Shown here: positions 30,930 through 43,849 of the stretch, piece after piece
Position numbering within the stretch: position 1 is the first letter of the stretch
Layout of the letters: every line of letters starts with the position of its first letter
From: Nectonema munidae
Taxonomy: Eukaryota > Nematomorpha > Nectonematoida > Nectonematidae
NCBI GenBank assembly: GCA_030549495.1
Contig: JAUIRK010000985.1
Coordinates: 310,001-374,000 of the forward strand
Direction of reading: 5' to 3'
Length of the DNA: 64,000 bases
Made by a program: the position numbers and the translations under genes
Notes under the pieces: model-generated
Database searches by the model: none
What the model saw: the letters and a program-made list of their open reading frames with translations, nothing else
Told to the model about the DNA's origin: nothing

Positions 30930-33490
30930 GAGATTATTTACAACTTTAGCAACATGTAACCAGTTATTACACCTCTTTCAGGATTACATACTAACTTATC
31001 AGATTGCAAAATTTAATTACAAATTTCTATAATGATGTATATTGATTAGAAGAGGTGATAACAAGACGTCAAGCGAAGATGCAGACATCAATCTTTTCAA
31101 GAAAAGAAGTGTTCACACGACCAGATAGCAACTATTTGCGATACTAAAACAAATATTATACAAAAGACACTTTGATGGAAGAAATATTTCTTTATATTTT
31201 CCCTCATTTATAACGAAGTAGGAGGATGCCATTAGTATTTAGAAATGGCACTATCTGTATTATACTACTTGTAGCGAATAAACAAAACTAATTTCCATAG
31301 ATTGCAACAAATATCTTAACTCATGTGCAAAATTAAACTTTCTATTGTGTCATTTGATCGATGCAATCCTTTCCGTTGATTTCATTATTTTTCTATAAAT
31401 GATATTTGTTGCTTCTAAAATTCAAGGTTTAATGCTATTTTCAGCTATGGAATGATGCTTTTTAGTTTTTGAAATTTAAAGCTATCTTCTTATGAAGCCT
31501 CTAATGCTGCTTTATTTTGATTGAAAAGTGATCATCCGAGTTCAAGAGATTAGTTTTTTTTGTAAACCGTGAGGTCATTGACCTTAACTATTACATTTTT
31601 TCAGAAATAAGTTACAACCTATAACTGTTAAATTTCTCCCAAAACGATCGGGCTTTCTACATAACACATGGTCCAGAGATTCAGAAGTAGCGGACAAGCA
31701 TATGAATTCTTGGTACTAGCTTGTTAAAACCTTTTTAAGTATACCCTACTTATTATTGAATATATCGATAAAATTATTAAAAGTTTCATTATATGTACAT
31801 TTTCTCACTACTTATCCAAATGAAGCATTGGAGCCGATAAGGTTGTCTCAATCTTGGGTAGAGGACGGGGCGCTTTAGAGCAAGTGAAAACTATGCTAAA
31901 GATAGACAAAATATTAGGACTGTATTAGGTTGGTAGCTAAAGTGGGCTGCCATTTTTACAAAGCTCGTGTTAGAGGAAATCAAGTGCATTAAATTTAAAT
32001 GTTCTTTTAAGTATTTCCTTGATCTCCAAGAATATACTTAAAATCGGTTTCTCAACTTCTTATCACCCTAAAAACATCAAATATCCCCCTCTGGAGTCAT
32101 GAACCACATGTTAAGAAACACTATCTTAGTTACCAGGTATAGCTACTGATGAATTTAAGTGTGAGTTCACAGTTAATTCAAAATACATTAGTGTGTGGAA
32201 TGGATTATTCAAAAAATTATTTTAGAGACAATAGAAGAAGCAATACTTCATTTTAAGAAAGGAAGCTATGGCATGGTACAATGTCCTCCCCCATCACTGG
32301 AATACGCCAATAAGTGGGTGTATATTAGGGATTCTCAACTTATTTTGCACCAATGAAATCTTATATTTTCAATTATTCAAGGAAAAGGAAAATTAGAACT
32401 GCTCTTTATGCTTTCAACAATTAACGGTTAATCAAAATTTTTAAAAATAATTTCTTTCATATTGTTGAATTTTTTTTCATATCAAAATACTGATTCTACA
32501 CAACATCCGAATCTAGTTTCAAGTGGTTTAGGTCGTAATTCTATTTTCTCAAACATTTTTTACATCTGTTTACTTTTTGTTACCAAAATTTTACTTAGGC
32601 AACAATGTCTAACATGAAAAACGTGATTATAAGTTCCGTATCTTGATGTTTAGTATATTATTAAGTATTAACGGTCTCTAACATGTGTTGTACAGCTTCA
32701 AATGCATAATAAGAATTTGTTAATCTTTGCTGTAATGTGGGTAGAGTAGAGTGTACTATCATTGTTTAGTGTTCAGTTTGGATCTTTTTTACCATATGGA
32801 AAATTCTCTTACACTCAAAATAATAAATTTGCTGTCTAAAGAAATTAAAAAATTTTTTTTACATTTTTTAAATTGGCTTTTTGAAAATTTTTTAATCGAT
32901 ATCCTCCCGCTAAAATGGGATTAGTCTGCATTTTGAATATTTTAAAATAAACGATATGAAAGATAAAAATACGAACTAAAATTACTCTTAAGGAAATCCT
33001 AGTTTTTTTTAGAAAGATGGCATACCAATCAATTTGCTAAATATTGGCTTTAAATTTTTAAAAAATTATGAATACGGCAAAAATTAATTCTTTTATGCAT
33101 AAAAGTATTTTAAGTACATAGAAAAAAAATTGGCTTTATATTCACTATTTCGTAAACTGGTTATCATTGGGTTTTAGACCTAGCTCTTTGAATCCGATAA
33201 TCGCAACTTTAAATTCCGTCTCTTCCAAACGTTTGTAGCTTGAGGTAAACGGTGCATCAATGTTTTATTAATTAATGATGAAAATAATTCTTAGGAAATA
33301 ACAAAGAAATTTTGACAATTCTAGAGTTTTAATTTTTTTTTATATTATTTTCGTAATTTTTTTAGATATAAAACTTTGAAAATAGTTGGCAACACTTCTT
33401 AATATCTGTCGTTGTCATGTCCTCCAAAAGGGTGGAAGCCTTCCTATGACGATAATCGAAAGTAGTGGCAAAATTTATTTTTATGCTGTA
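30930..33490. other. long intergenic stretch, no gene recognised
   Basis: About 2.5 kb without an open frame of note. AGGGATTCTCAACTTATTTTGC at about 32328 looks like one end of a hAT-type MITE related to that at 638, but the partner end was not found. CAATGTCCTCCCCCATCACTGG at 32280 may be part of the same insertion. Confidence 0.3.
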
Positions 33491-33499
33491 AAAAATGAA

Positions 33500-35453
33500 A
33501 ATTCCGAGTTAGCTTTTTATAAACTCTGTTTTTGTACTATTGCTCCTTAATCTTTCTAACCACGAAAAGTCTGAAAAGCAGAAGGCAAGAGTTTTGACTC
33601 AGGGTCAAAGTCAATTGAAAGTCATAAAAATGCCACATACGAGTAATAAAGTCAAGGAAGCTGAGCTAAAGTTAGCAGTCAATATAGCATGTCATTGTTC
33701 TATTTCAACCATTGATCACTTCAGCGAAATAATTAGCTCATATGGAGAAGATAGCACGTTGAGGCATGCTACTATACACACATAGAACTAAATGCTTTGG
33801 TTTGATTAAAAACGTTACTTCACCAGCTCTAAAAGGAGATTTTGTTAATGATTTCATGAAAACTAAATTTGCAATTTTTATTGACGAATCCACAGACATT
33901 TCAACACAAAAAAACTTATGTATTTTAGTTAAATATTTTAGCAAGGAAAAGAAAAAAATCCTCACTGTTTTTTGGGTTAGTTTCTGTCCATGAAGCGACT
34001 GGAGAAACTTTGTTTTCAATAATTTCAACTGAAATCAAAAAGTGCGAACAAAATTTGTCGAATTGCTGAGGATTTGCTTCCGATGTGGCATCAAACATGA
34101 TTGGCTGTAACAACTCAGTATGGTCGAGGTTAAAAGAAGTTTCTCCAAATTGCTTACAACTTCGTTGTACATGCCATTCGTTGTCATTATGCATCCAAAA
34201 CGCTGTTGCGAAGCTTCCTTCTCATATTGGATTTTTAATTTCTGAGATCGCCCAGTGGTTTCGACACAGTGATCTAAAAAATGAGACTTATAAAGAATTT
34301 TTCAAACAAATGAATCCTAATTCAGTAAATGAACCTATCCGCTTGGCTTCTCTCCCTTTCCAAATGACTTCAGCAACACGATGGTTAACGTGGTAAAATA
34401 ATGTTCAACATTTTGGACAATTGGAAGGAATTTAAAACATATTTCATAAACGCTGAATCGGAGCAAAACGATTTAGACAAAAAATACAGAACAAGGCTTT
34501 TGAAAGAAATGATGGTTGACGATAGAAATTATTTGTTATTCAAGAATTTGAAAAGTTGAACAGTATTTTTCAACAAACTAACCCTGATATCGAGAAAGTT
34601 TATAGACAGTTATTTTTCATTTTGAAAGTTTAAAAAGTAAACTTTGAGCGGGCAAAAAAGCACTTGACCAGGTAGACTGGAGTGAAATTTTTGAATGAGT
34701 TTGAGAAAATTTCAAATAAAAATAAAAAAGGCGATGGTAGCTCTGAGCTCAAAATTGTTAAAGAACGATGTTTGAACATGCTTGAAGAAGCTTTGAACCA
34801 AGTAACTTTCAGACTACCTGCAACACGTAAGATATTCGAAGGGCTATCCAAACTTAGTCCAATGATTGTTTTGAATCCAGTTTCAAGATCAGAATTTAAA
34901 AAATTGCCTTTTCACCATCTTTTAAACGAAAATACAACTAATATTGTTGAAGAACAATATGGAAAAATTATCTTTATTGACTGAAAGAATGAACCTCAAT
35001 TTAAGGATAAAGTTTGACGAATCAGAAGTTTTTTGGATATGTGTTTTAGAGCATGAAGAGTTGGCTGAGTATGCTTTTACCTGTTTAGTAACGCCTATAA
35101 GCAACGCAGTTGTGGAAAGAATTGTTTCATTAGTTTCCTCACTGAAAACCAAGGCTACTACATCTTCTCTAAATCTGCTAAATTCAACTACATCTTCTTG
35201 ACGCTTTAATAAGAATTACAACAGAGTTGATATTTTCTGGAAAATGTTGCAGACTTTATTCCCACTTCTATGATGCTTGAAAACTTTAATTCTCAAAATA
35301 CTTATGCTGATGAAACCTCACTTATGGATTTTTTTCAAGATTTATGATTTTTTTTATATATTCGTATATAAAATCAATTAATAAAAAATCTTTGTTTGGC
35401 TTTTTTTCAGCTTTAATTTGGCTTAAAGGCTTTAAATCTATCTGGCCACCCTG
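33500..35453 (+). pseudogene. SCAND3-like hAT transposase, decayed
   Basis: Frame fragments in family order cover most of a hAT transposase: KMPHTSNKVKEAELKLAVNIACHCSIST (33630-33715, read in pieces), LIKNVTSPALKGDF then KTKFAIFIDESTDISTQKNL (33800-33910, containing the first catalytic aspartate region), ASDVASNMIGC then CTCHSLSLCIQNAV (34080-34205), ALPF-type LASLPFQMTSATRWLTW (34345-34395), and at the end AFTCLVTPISNAVVERIVSLVS (35070-35140), the dimerisation block with S.AVVER. There are at least five breaks. CTGGCCACCCTG at 35442-35453 is probably the right terminus. The left end was not found. Inactive. Confidence 0.8.
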
Positions 35454-35459
35454 ATCTCT

Positions 35460-36530
35460 GGTCACGATAAGGAAGTTAGGTGTATCAATTCTCCCGAAAC
35501 GAAAGGATTTTGCATAAGCTTCCTAAGTGTTTCGCGAGAAATGGTACATTATCTTTGATGTTTTATTTAATTCCAAACTATTTTTCCGTAAATTGAGGAA
35601 ATTTAAAAAATACTTGTAAGCTTTCATTAAACAAATTTACATGTAAACACAAAAATTTTTTGAATGGGTTATTCAGTTGAAGTATTATTGAGTTTGATCT
35701 TTTCAGACCAAATTAACACTGTTTTTGGAAATTATTTAACTTAATTTTCTCAAACTTTTGACATAAATATTAAGTGTGGATATTATAGTCTAGCTAATAT
35801 TTTTTTCTATATTCTATTATAACATTATAGGTAGACAGATGATATGGATGTCACTATAATAGAGAAATGAAGAGATGAGCATTGGACTATAACACATTAA
35901 GAAATTGGACTATATGATATAACTCGTCTATCAGTATCTCATATGTCGACAAAAAATATTGGATTATAATCTTGCAAATTTTTGTAAAAAAAATAATTAT
36001 ATTTGATTAAAAAGCTTTCTTCCACAAAATGTTTTATATTGTAACATTTTTGAAATAAACCTGAACAAAATTTTTTTGAGGCATGAAAGGATAAGAAAAG
36101 AAAAATTGAAAGTCTGCGCAAAGATAACAACTTTTAAAAAAATCACCAAAAAACTCAAAATTTTTTTATCATACTTTAGCTAAGCTAAAACAATCTTGTT
36201 TGATGTAACTTAGTTTTTTATTGCACTTAAAATAGTTTGCAAAATAGAAAAGTAGAATTTTTTGGTTCATGATATTGTTGTATTTTTGGCAAAAGTTTAC
36301 AAACGATTTAATAATTCTTTGGTCTTGTAGTTTGAAGATAAAATGTTGTCCAAATATACAATATTTTTACGTTAGATTCTTTTTTGAAAGATGCGAGAAA
36401 TTTTTTTAAGCTCAGTTTGGAAAACAACTTCAAGCCGATAAAAGCCCATGTGTGGCCATTTTGAAAATAACTCTTGAAAGTTTACAAAAAGTTCTTATTT
36501 GCACAAAACTTTTTTACACTTGAAGTAAAC
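35460..36530. other. intergenic, no gene recognised
   Basis: AT-rich. A minus-strand open stretch at 35939-36130 is low complexity and is not called. Confidence 0.35.
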
Positions 36531-36539
36531 CTTACTTGA

Positions 36540-37620
36540 TTTTCTGTCTTTTCCTCGACATTCAACATCTTGACATCGTCTTCTTATATTTGAAACAAAG
36601 CTTCAACTAAAAGGTTTCCTTTTTTATAACCACATCTGTTAAATGCCTCTAAAACAGTTCATTTTTCAGCATACGTGAAGCGATACAATAACTGTTCATT
36701 GAGTAGTTCTTTGATGAATAATCTCATTTTGTAACTTATATTTTTTGAGGAATATTTATAACTAGCGGTCCGATTTTTATGAAAGTTCCACCATATGTGA
36801 TTCCTTTGCTGGAGAGTTCTTTTGCCAAACTTAAAGAAGTGAACCAACTATCCGCTGTAATGTGTATTCTTTTATACGGTAGTTTTTCCAAAAGTTTAAG
36901 ACAAATAATGTCTTTGCTCGAATTAACTTATCATTTTCCAATTCACAAATCCAAAATAACTTTATTCCATACTTGGATTTTATTGTCGTAAAAAATTCTT
37001 GCTTTGAATCTTTTGATTTGCTCATCAATAATAAGATAAAATCTGGTTTACAATACTTTGTAAATCTGGTCACCACGTACTCAAAATTTTCTGAAAACTG
37101 AGCAAGTTTATCTACTTTCAATTTTGCTTTTCAAGCCTAAAAATGACAAAATATTGATCATACGTCTAAAAAACAAGGATATTCATAAAATAATTCAAAT
37201 AAGGGTACACCAAACCTTCTTTCGATTCAAGATAACAAAATTAAACCTAAAAAATTGTCAAGTTCAATCTTGTTTAGAAGCTTCCCATTTTTCTGTACAC
37301 GAAGCCCCTCCATGTTTGTTAAATTCATTATTTTATTTAGAATCATATCATCAAAAAAAGTTTAAAGGCATTATAAGGAGAAATCAGCAATTATAAGGTG
37401 TGTTTTAACATATCACTTTGACTTTGAATACCATTCAATCCCATTCTTTGAAATCCATTCATCATGGAAAACAGTATTCTCATCTTGAGTTGAGATCGAG
37501 CAAATGAGCTCCGATGCAGGATTATTAACTAAAATAACAAAAATATTCTCATTGTCATTATTGTTTTTATAGTTTTCTTTTTCAAGTGAATCCAAAAAAT
37601 GAGAATCACTATTGCCCATT
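36540..37620 (-). pseudogene. piggyBac transposase, decayed
   Basis: Minus-strand fragments run in order. The N-terminal part (37619-37413) ends DEWISKNGIEWYSKSK, matching the W.S..G..W block before the catalytic core. DKLAQFSENFEYVV follows at about 37095. KSKYGIKLFWICELENDKLIRA at about 37025-36965 is the block after the second catalytic aspartate region. ITADSWFTSLSLAKELSSKG and a GGTFIK piece lie at about 36870-36790, the D.WFTS block with the third acidic region. The central DEQL block is lost. Several stops and shifts make it dead. Piggybac enzymes excise precisely at TTAA. It is unrelated in detail to the two piggyBac pieces at 49.9-51.2 kb. Confidence 0.72.
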
Positions 37621-38109
37621 AAAATTTAAAATAAAAATTTTCTATAAACTAGATCAGAATCGAAAAATGAACTTGAAGAGATAAAAAATTTAAAAGATTA
37701 TTTTCATCGTTTCCACGCAAGTAACCTTCAACTTAGAAAAGCAATACCTCTCTCTAGCACCCACCTTTGATTCCCAACCCTGAAGACTAAAAAATTTGTG
37801 TGAGTTTGTTTATAAATTCCAAAAAATAAGGACTGTATTCTTGTTGGTAGGAGGTTTCTCAGATAGTCTTTTATGTTCATATTTTGCTAGATCTAAGAAT
37901 TAATTCGATGTTACAAAAGTTATTACCAATATTTTTGCAATTTGCACGATTTTAAATAATATATTTGTCAAATTCAAAATAAAATTGCCTAATCAAAGAA
38001 TCAAAAATAATCTTTAAAAAATCAAAAAATATTTATTCTTTTTAAATATATCGTTAGCTCCCGTTACTTTTAGAATAGAAAGATAAACGTAGTTTCTCTA
38101 ATCATTTTC

Positions 38110-38395
38110 TCTCAGTAGTTTCTCTAATTTGGCGAATAACCAAAAAAATTACAGGACCCAAAGAATTAACCTATAAAGAAAGACTTCAAACGTTGTTTTT
38201 ACCACTACTATCATATCGATATAGAAGAGACGATATGATTAGAGTTTATAACATCATAAACGAAAATATCCTAGTTAACCATAGAATACTTCCTCGGTTT
38301 TCCTCAAGGATTCGAAGAAAGCATCAGAGTAAGTTTATAAAGAGTCGCCACAAAAAACAGTATACAGGTTGGAGATGAACAATCAAGTTATCTAC
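38110..38395 (+). pseudogene. C-terminal tail of a non-LTR reverse transcriptase
   Basis: Translation gives ITKKITGPKELTYKERLQTL then LPLLSYRYRRDDMIRVYNI (about 38130-38250), which matches the block beyond the palm of CR1/jockey-like reverse transcriptases, where the usual wording is LTYEERL..L.LP.L.YRR.RGD.I.VYKI. About 50 further residues end at a stop near 38378. No upstream domains are present, so this is a 5'-truncated insertion of about 280 bases or slightly more. Confidence 0.7.
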
Positions 38396-38399
38396 CCGC

Positions 38400-40435
38400 G
38401 TTCAACTGTAAAGGTTATGAGATATGTATATAAATATTTTTACAAAATTCAAAAAATAACATGCAATGCACTCTAATAAAATTAAAGGGTCATTTTGACA
38501 CACATGTGTAAACGATGGAGGAAATTTTGTTGTGTAAACATAGTGTTAAAAGAATTAGTTTTAGCATGCGTCCGATCAATGGTGTCGTTCATTGATTCTT
38601 CTATAAAAAGTCTCAAAGAATGTTGGTTTTGCTTCAACATATCCATATATTCCTGTCGTTTATTATGTTAAACTGAAAGAAGACAACATAAATTTAACAT
38701 TTTTTACAGACAAAATCATATATAATAAGTATAGATAAAACAAGCGCAATTCTAGGATGTTCAAAATCCTACCAGGATTACAAAGTAGATATATTAAACA
38801 CCCTATTTTGTGCTCTAGTGAGAGCAAAAAGATAATTGCCTTCTTTAGGCTGGTGTCTGAAAAATATAAGGTACGTTTCTATTTACCTCGAGCAAAAAAA
38901 ATTTTCTTCCTCCTCGTCACGTCAAATTGAACGTAGCATCATATAAACATTTGTAAATCATGAGATGGTGCAGAAGCAGAGATAGAAGTTTTGCTTTAGT
39001 TTTGTAAGCAAATAAAACTATTAATTTTATGAAACTAAAATTCTTAATGAAACAAAAAAATAATTAAAATTTGTAAGGCTGTCTTGTTTTGGAAACATGA
39101 TTAAATTAAAAAAAGTAGAAATTCAAAATAAGCAAGACTTTTGTTACAGAAAGAGGATTTCATCCTCTTGAATGTTTTTATTAAAACTTCTTACATATCA
39201 GCAAAACAATCAGGACACAGCTCAAAAAGAGAAAAAGAGTTATGGCACCCAAATTTTTTGGAATCATGTAAATATTTTCATTCGCATGTTGTTTCAGGAT
39301 TGTTTCATTTTCGAAAGACGCATTTATCTTCTCCATCAGCGTAGCAGTAAATGTTTTAGCGACATCCAATTCTAAAAGAAAAAGGACATATTATTTTTAG
39401 TCGACCAAAAAGTCCGCTGAAAGTTTAAAAAATTATTGCGGCACGATACACTAACTTTTCATTTAAAAACTTGGTAACCTTTAAATTTTTGTTTAGTAGA
39501 TGTAGGCAACTTTGCTACCCAAATTGGCAGAGTTTGCGAATTTGTTTTCTCTTCAAAGGCAAAGAAATAAGAGCAACTATTCTTCAAAAGTCCGTCTGTT
39601 AATTAGTTCGTTCGTTACAATATTAAGCATACAAAAAATATAACACTATTGCATTGCTATTCAAATTCAGTTTCCCCTAGCTATAGAGTGAATTGGGAGA
39701 ACGAGTGTATTAATCATAAATAAGCAATCAGACATTTTTTGGCTTTCTGAAGAATTTTTAGAGGATTCGATCATATTCCTACAATTTCAGACTTTTATAT
39801 TCGATGTTTCTATTGCAAGACCCAGTTTTAGAGAAAATAAAAACTTACGAGTGCAACCTTAGCGATGACGTAATAAGATGTGTCATATACACACGGAAAG
39901 CGAATTTCTCTCATAAATGCAAGAAAAGATATAAATGAATAATTAATATGAAAACTTCATCCATGTTTTTGCTTCTATTAATTATTTTATAAATGCGATG
40001 AATAAGGGTGTGTATTTTGAAATCAAATGCTTTCAAAAACGGTCGATACAGAGGTGCTAAAAGTATAGGGTATATGTAAATTATTATTAATATATTTAAA
40101 ATTGAAAACAAATATTTTAGTATACAAAAGATAAATCCTTTTCGTAGGCAAATCTGTTTCATCAATATTTTAATCATTACGAGCATTATTATTGTTATCA
40201 TACTCAAGCATATTTTAATCTCGAATCCCATCATTATATTCATCCCATCTTTGATAAAACATATTTAAACCCACCATTAACACACAATGAGTATGCCTAC
40301 TACCACATTATCTTTCGTTCTCATCTTACTGTTTCCCAAATTGGGAGCGTTCGCGTTAGGATTGTATCGTTCTCTCAGATGTATTTATATATTGTCACAT
40401 AAATTCTTGTAAAATAATATATATAACAAGGTTTA
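38400..40435. other. intergenic, no firm gene
   Basis: AT-rich. A minus-strand ORF with an ATG at 40243 runs to 39911 and encodes 110 mostly hydrophobic residues (words ILKYLFSILNILIIIYIYP). It has no homologue I recognise, and such hydrophobic ORFs are expected by chance in T/A-rich DNA. Confidence 0.3.
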
Positions 40436-40447
40436 GCTATTCTTTTG

Positions 40448-40592
40448 TAACAAGGGACGATAGGTGTTTAGTGGGATGGAAAGTCCAGTTAGACTTGGAC
40501 TCAGCATTCCGGGCGGGCCACGATATCCGAAAGGATGGGTGCGAACGTCACAAAACAACTTAATTAATTAATTAATTAATCATCTTAGTTCG
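40448..40592 (+). repeat. GC-rich structured insert with TTAA-repeat tail
   Basis: A patch much richer in G and C than the surroundings. It can form a hairpin GTCCA..TGGAC (about 40490-40508), an outer stem GGGATG/CATTCC with one wobble, and a hairpin ATCC-GAAA-GGAT (about 40528-40539) closed by a GNRA tetraloop. GGGTGCGAACGTC follows, then AAAACAA and five TTAA units (about 40560-40580). A structured head with a short-repeat tail is what a SINE or the 3' end of a non-LTR element looks like. The family is unknown to me. Confidence 0.5.
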
Positions 40593-41335
40593 AAAATGTG
40601 CAACGTAAAATGTCGTAGACACGATATTTTCCGAGATATGCTAATCTCAATTCCACCCAAATCAATATTAGCAGCAAAACTTTTTTACTCTTTTTTGAAA
40701 ATGGATTAGGATCAATTCCCAATTTTGGAATAGAATTTTGATCAAAATGGTGCTTTCGAAAAATATTGAAAAATCTTTTCGTAATTTTGTAGTAGTGGAT
40801 TTATTTGGGAAATCCAAAAAAATTAGCAAATCGTTTTGAGATAGGTATAAATGAAATGCCTGAATAAGATTTTCAGGTAAAAGCTTTTCAAAGTCTAAAT
40901 ATATTCTTGTTAACGAAATGTAATCTCTATAGTGAATACTTTTATAAAATGAACGAACACTGTTATTGAGTTCCTATGCAGTTCAAGATGTAGACTACTA
41001 GTAGACTGTTAAATTTAGGAACTCCGTGAATTTACTAAAATCTCTACAGTTTTCATGTAATGCCTAAATATTTCATGAAATAACTCGAGTTTAATTTCAG
41101 TAATTACATCAAATCTTTCTGCAATTCATGAAACACTAGTGAATACAAGAAGGTGAAACAATCTTTTCACAAATTCCTCTCAACTTCATATTGTACCCTA
41201 CATTTAACTTTGAGAATAATAATTTCGAAGCCCAAAATTAAAGTCTTTCATAACGTAAAAATATTTCGGTTTAAAAAGTGTTGGTGGAAAGTTCAGACAC
41301 ATAAAGACCTATGTTAATCAGGTTCGCGATCTTGA

Positions 41336-41455
41336 CCCTTTGAGGACCACAATTTTGAAGACTAATCTCCTGCTTTCTATTTAAACGGATTTTATATATT
41401 TTAAGCAGCGCCTATTATTTCTTGGTACACGGGTGTCACACTCATCCTCAAAGAG
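41336..41455. mobile_element. piggyBac-like MITE
   Basis: The left end reads CCCTTTGAGGACC and the right end CATCCTCAAAGAG, an imperfect inverted repeat. It is followed by TTAA (41456-41459) and preceded by TTGA (41332-41335), a likely mutated TTAA. This target and the CCCTTTG-like terminus are typical of piggyBac. At 120 bases it is non-autonomous. Confidence 0.5.
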
Positions 41456-41464
41456 TTAATGAAA

Positions 41465-42700
41465 TGTTACTAAAATAGAGTCGGTTTATTGAAACTTTTT
41501 CGTCCAAAATTTGCACTACTCTTAAAGAGGAGTATAAGCAAAATTTGATACAGCTGGTAAAAAATACTAGAAGGAGATTTTCGCAATATCTTCTACATAA
41601 AGATTGCTACAAATTATCGCCTGTCAGGTATTTCATGCATATGTGAAGGATGTTAATTAAAAAATCGCTCACCAGTAACTGTCACTAAATTTTGATGAAT
41701 AAATTTACCTGAAAATCACGCTTTGTTTTATCTAGAAATATTAAGTTTGTGTTTTTGATCAGGATATTGCAGAAGTTTAGACAACAGCAAAATGATTAAC
41801 AGAACTTACATGTATTTCTTTGAAGACTAACAGATTATATCAATGCAAGTGAATCACACGCATTTCAAAAGTAGAATGAAATATCTGAATAACTGGTAAA
41901 CGAGAGCATGCAAAACAATAATAAACATAAGAGAGAAAGGTTAGAAGCTGATGTGATATGAGGGAAAAAGGATAAAAGAATTTTTGTGGGAATCCAAAAT
42001 TGAGAGTAATTGTAAATAAACACATAAAGCTAAAAAGGATAAAACGTGCTCCGATATAAATTTAATGCAGGCAGATGTGGAGAATAGATAAGCTCTATCA
42101 TTTTGCTCTACTGCTAGTATATAATTGAATGCATCTGCGTTATCTCCGTTACCTTATCTCCTTCTATAAATATTAAACGAGGAGTATATACTCTTACTGC
42201 TAAAATACTTTCCAATCTGTTACGAGCGTTTTGTAATTAACTTCACAATATAAAATCAATTGAAACAATGCGATCCAATGCACTCCAGCGCCATCATGTG
42301 ACATTTAGAATGCTCATCATGTAAAAAGAATCACCATAAATAGGTTTGTTTAAAGTAAAAAACGAGAGAATACTTTTAGATTTGTCTGTTCATTTTAAAA
42401 TAGATAAAAGGGATATAAAGTAAATCCAAAGCACCAGTGCTTCATAGAGAATTCGTAGGCATAAATAAATGTAGCCATTCTATGAAAATTTTGAAATTGC
42501 GTAGGAATATGAAATGCTATTCATATAAGAAATGGAAAGTGAACCTATGGTAATTTAGGACAGTGTTAAATTTCAATAACAAGGCAAATAAATTTTTAAA
42601 ATATTCGCAAATCACTCTTGTGCTCCACATGTGGTGGACCCGCGACTATTATAATAAATTTGATATTTCAATTCATAAAATAATATTTTTATTTTTTGAC
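41465..42700. other. intergenic, no gene recognised
   Basis: AT-rich without a supportable ORF or RNA gene. Confidence 0.35.
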
Positions 42701-42714
42701 ATAGCTTTTGTAAG

Positions 42715-43690
42715 AATGTATGAACCACCTGTTAAAAAGGCAAAACTGAGAAAGTACATAGATTTTAAAATGTTTGGCTCAGTATCTGTAGAATTGAAAA
42801 AAAATAATACCCCGAAGAAAAGCTGGAACATCATGAGAAATCTAAGCTTCATTCATCTGTCAGTAGAGATCGCGAATATTTAGTGAATAAAAAGGAAAGA
42901 CAGCGAGTCAAATTATCCGACTTTGTAAATAAGATGAATACTACAAATGCTAAGACACTTAAGCCAAGTTATTTGATCTCTGAAATTATGGCAGAGATTG
43001 GAGTACGTCAGGTTTAAGGTGAGAAGCTTGTCAAGCGTGCAATGCTAGCTTGCAAAGAATGAGATTCTAGGAAAAGATGCATCTACCTCAGTGTTTCCCA
43101 AACTGTGTGTCGCAAAAACTTTCCAAGTGTGTCGCGAGATTTTTTAGAAATAATGAAAAGATAGTTATCGTCAATTAGCACATTTGTTCTCGAAAGCAAG
43201 CTCGTTTGTCACACTGAATAAAATTTTATTGTTGTTGTTGCTTGTTCGCCCAGTTTCCTTCTGTTGCTCCTTTAATCGTAATGTTTAATGGATTACAAGG
43301 ATACTGTTAATTATAATACTTCATTTAATAGTTTTTTTGAAATATTTGCTTGGTGGTGTGTCGCGCAATTTTTCTATGTAAAGAATGTGTCGCGGCTCTA
43401 AAAAGTCAGGGAAACACTGATCTACCTAGTACAATTCCACTTTTACAAGATAAGATGATATGTCAATTTGAAGAGAAGTTGTATGAAATTCGGCAAGACA
43501 ACGTTTTCCATCCAGGTTGATGAGAGCACAATTCATAAGCAAGTTATCTTTCTGGTCTATGTCAGATTAATTTATGAAAATGATATAAGGAAGGAAATAT
43601 ATCATTTATTAAATGTTTACCTGAATTTTTTAGCGATAAAAATATTCCATTAACTAATTTGATCAATATTGCATCAAATGTGGCCCATTA
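42715..43690 (+). pseudogene. ZBED5-like hAT transposase N-terminal half, decayed and split by a MITE
   Basis: Starting at MYEPPVKKAKLRKY (42718), frames give KLEHHEKSKLH (BED-finger-like end), SVSRDREYLVNKKERQR, FVNKMNTTNAKTLKPSYLIS and IMAEIGVRQV with VKRAMLACKE, matching the region before the catalytic core. After the nested MITE (43089-43419), the sequence resumes with LLQDKMICQFEEKLYEIRQ, a Q.DEST-type block (about 43510, IQVDEST) and NIASNVAHYY. The C-terminal half is missing. Several stops occur. Removing the MITE rejoins the family order, so it inserted after this copy was in place. Confidence 0.7.
43089..43419. mobile_element. hAT-type MITE, 331 bases, 8-base target duplication
   Basis: The left end is CAGTGTTTCCC and the right end GGGAAACACTG, a perfect 11-base inverted repeat. 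It is flanked by ATCTACCT at 43081-43088 and again at 43420-43427. Both subterminal regions contain GTGTCGC words (for example 43107-43131 and 43352-43394). It has no ORF and lies within a decayed ZBED5-like hAT, giving a nested pair of hAT-type elements. Confidence 0.9.
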
Positions 43691-43849
43691 TTATAATTAC
43701 TTATTATTATAATTTACATTATGGAGAAAAATTTATTATCTTATCAGAAGAGGGCGCTAAAAGTACTATATAAATTACAAAAACAAATTGTTATAAAGGC
43801 ATTTAATCATTTTCAAACTGTTTTGTTTCCAATATATGCAGACCCTCCA

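Noticed and set aside
39911..40243. Hydrophobic 110-residue minus-strand ORF that could be a membrane protein.
   Set aside because: Composition follows the AT-rich DNA; segment spacing and residues do not resemble the 7TM proteins in the window.
40448..40560. HDV-like or hammerhead ribozyme in the structured insert.
   Set aside because: GCGAAC after the GAAA hairpin resembles the J4/2 strand of HDV, but no consistent P1/P2 pair can be drawn. On the other strand CTGAGTCC...GGACTTTCC lacks the hammerhead core (CTGATGA and GAAA).
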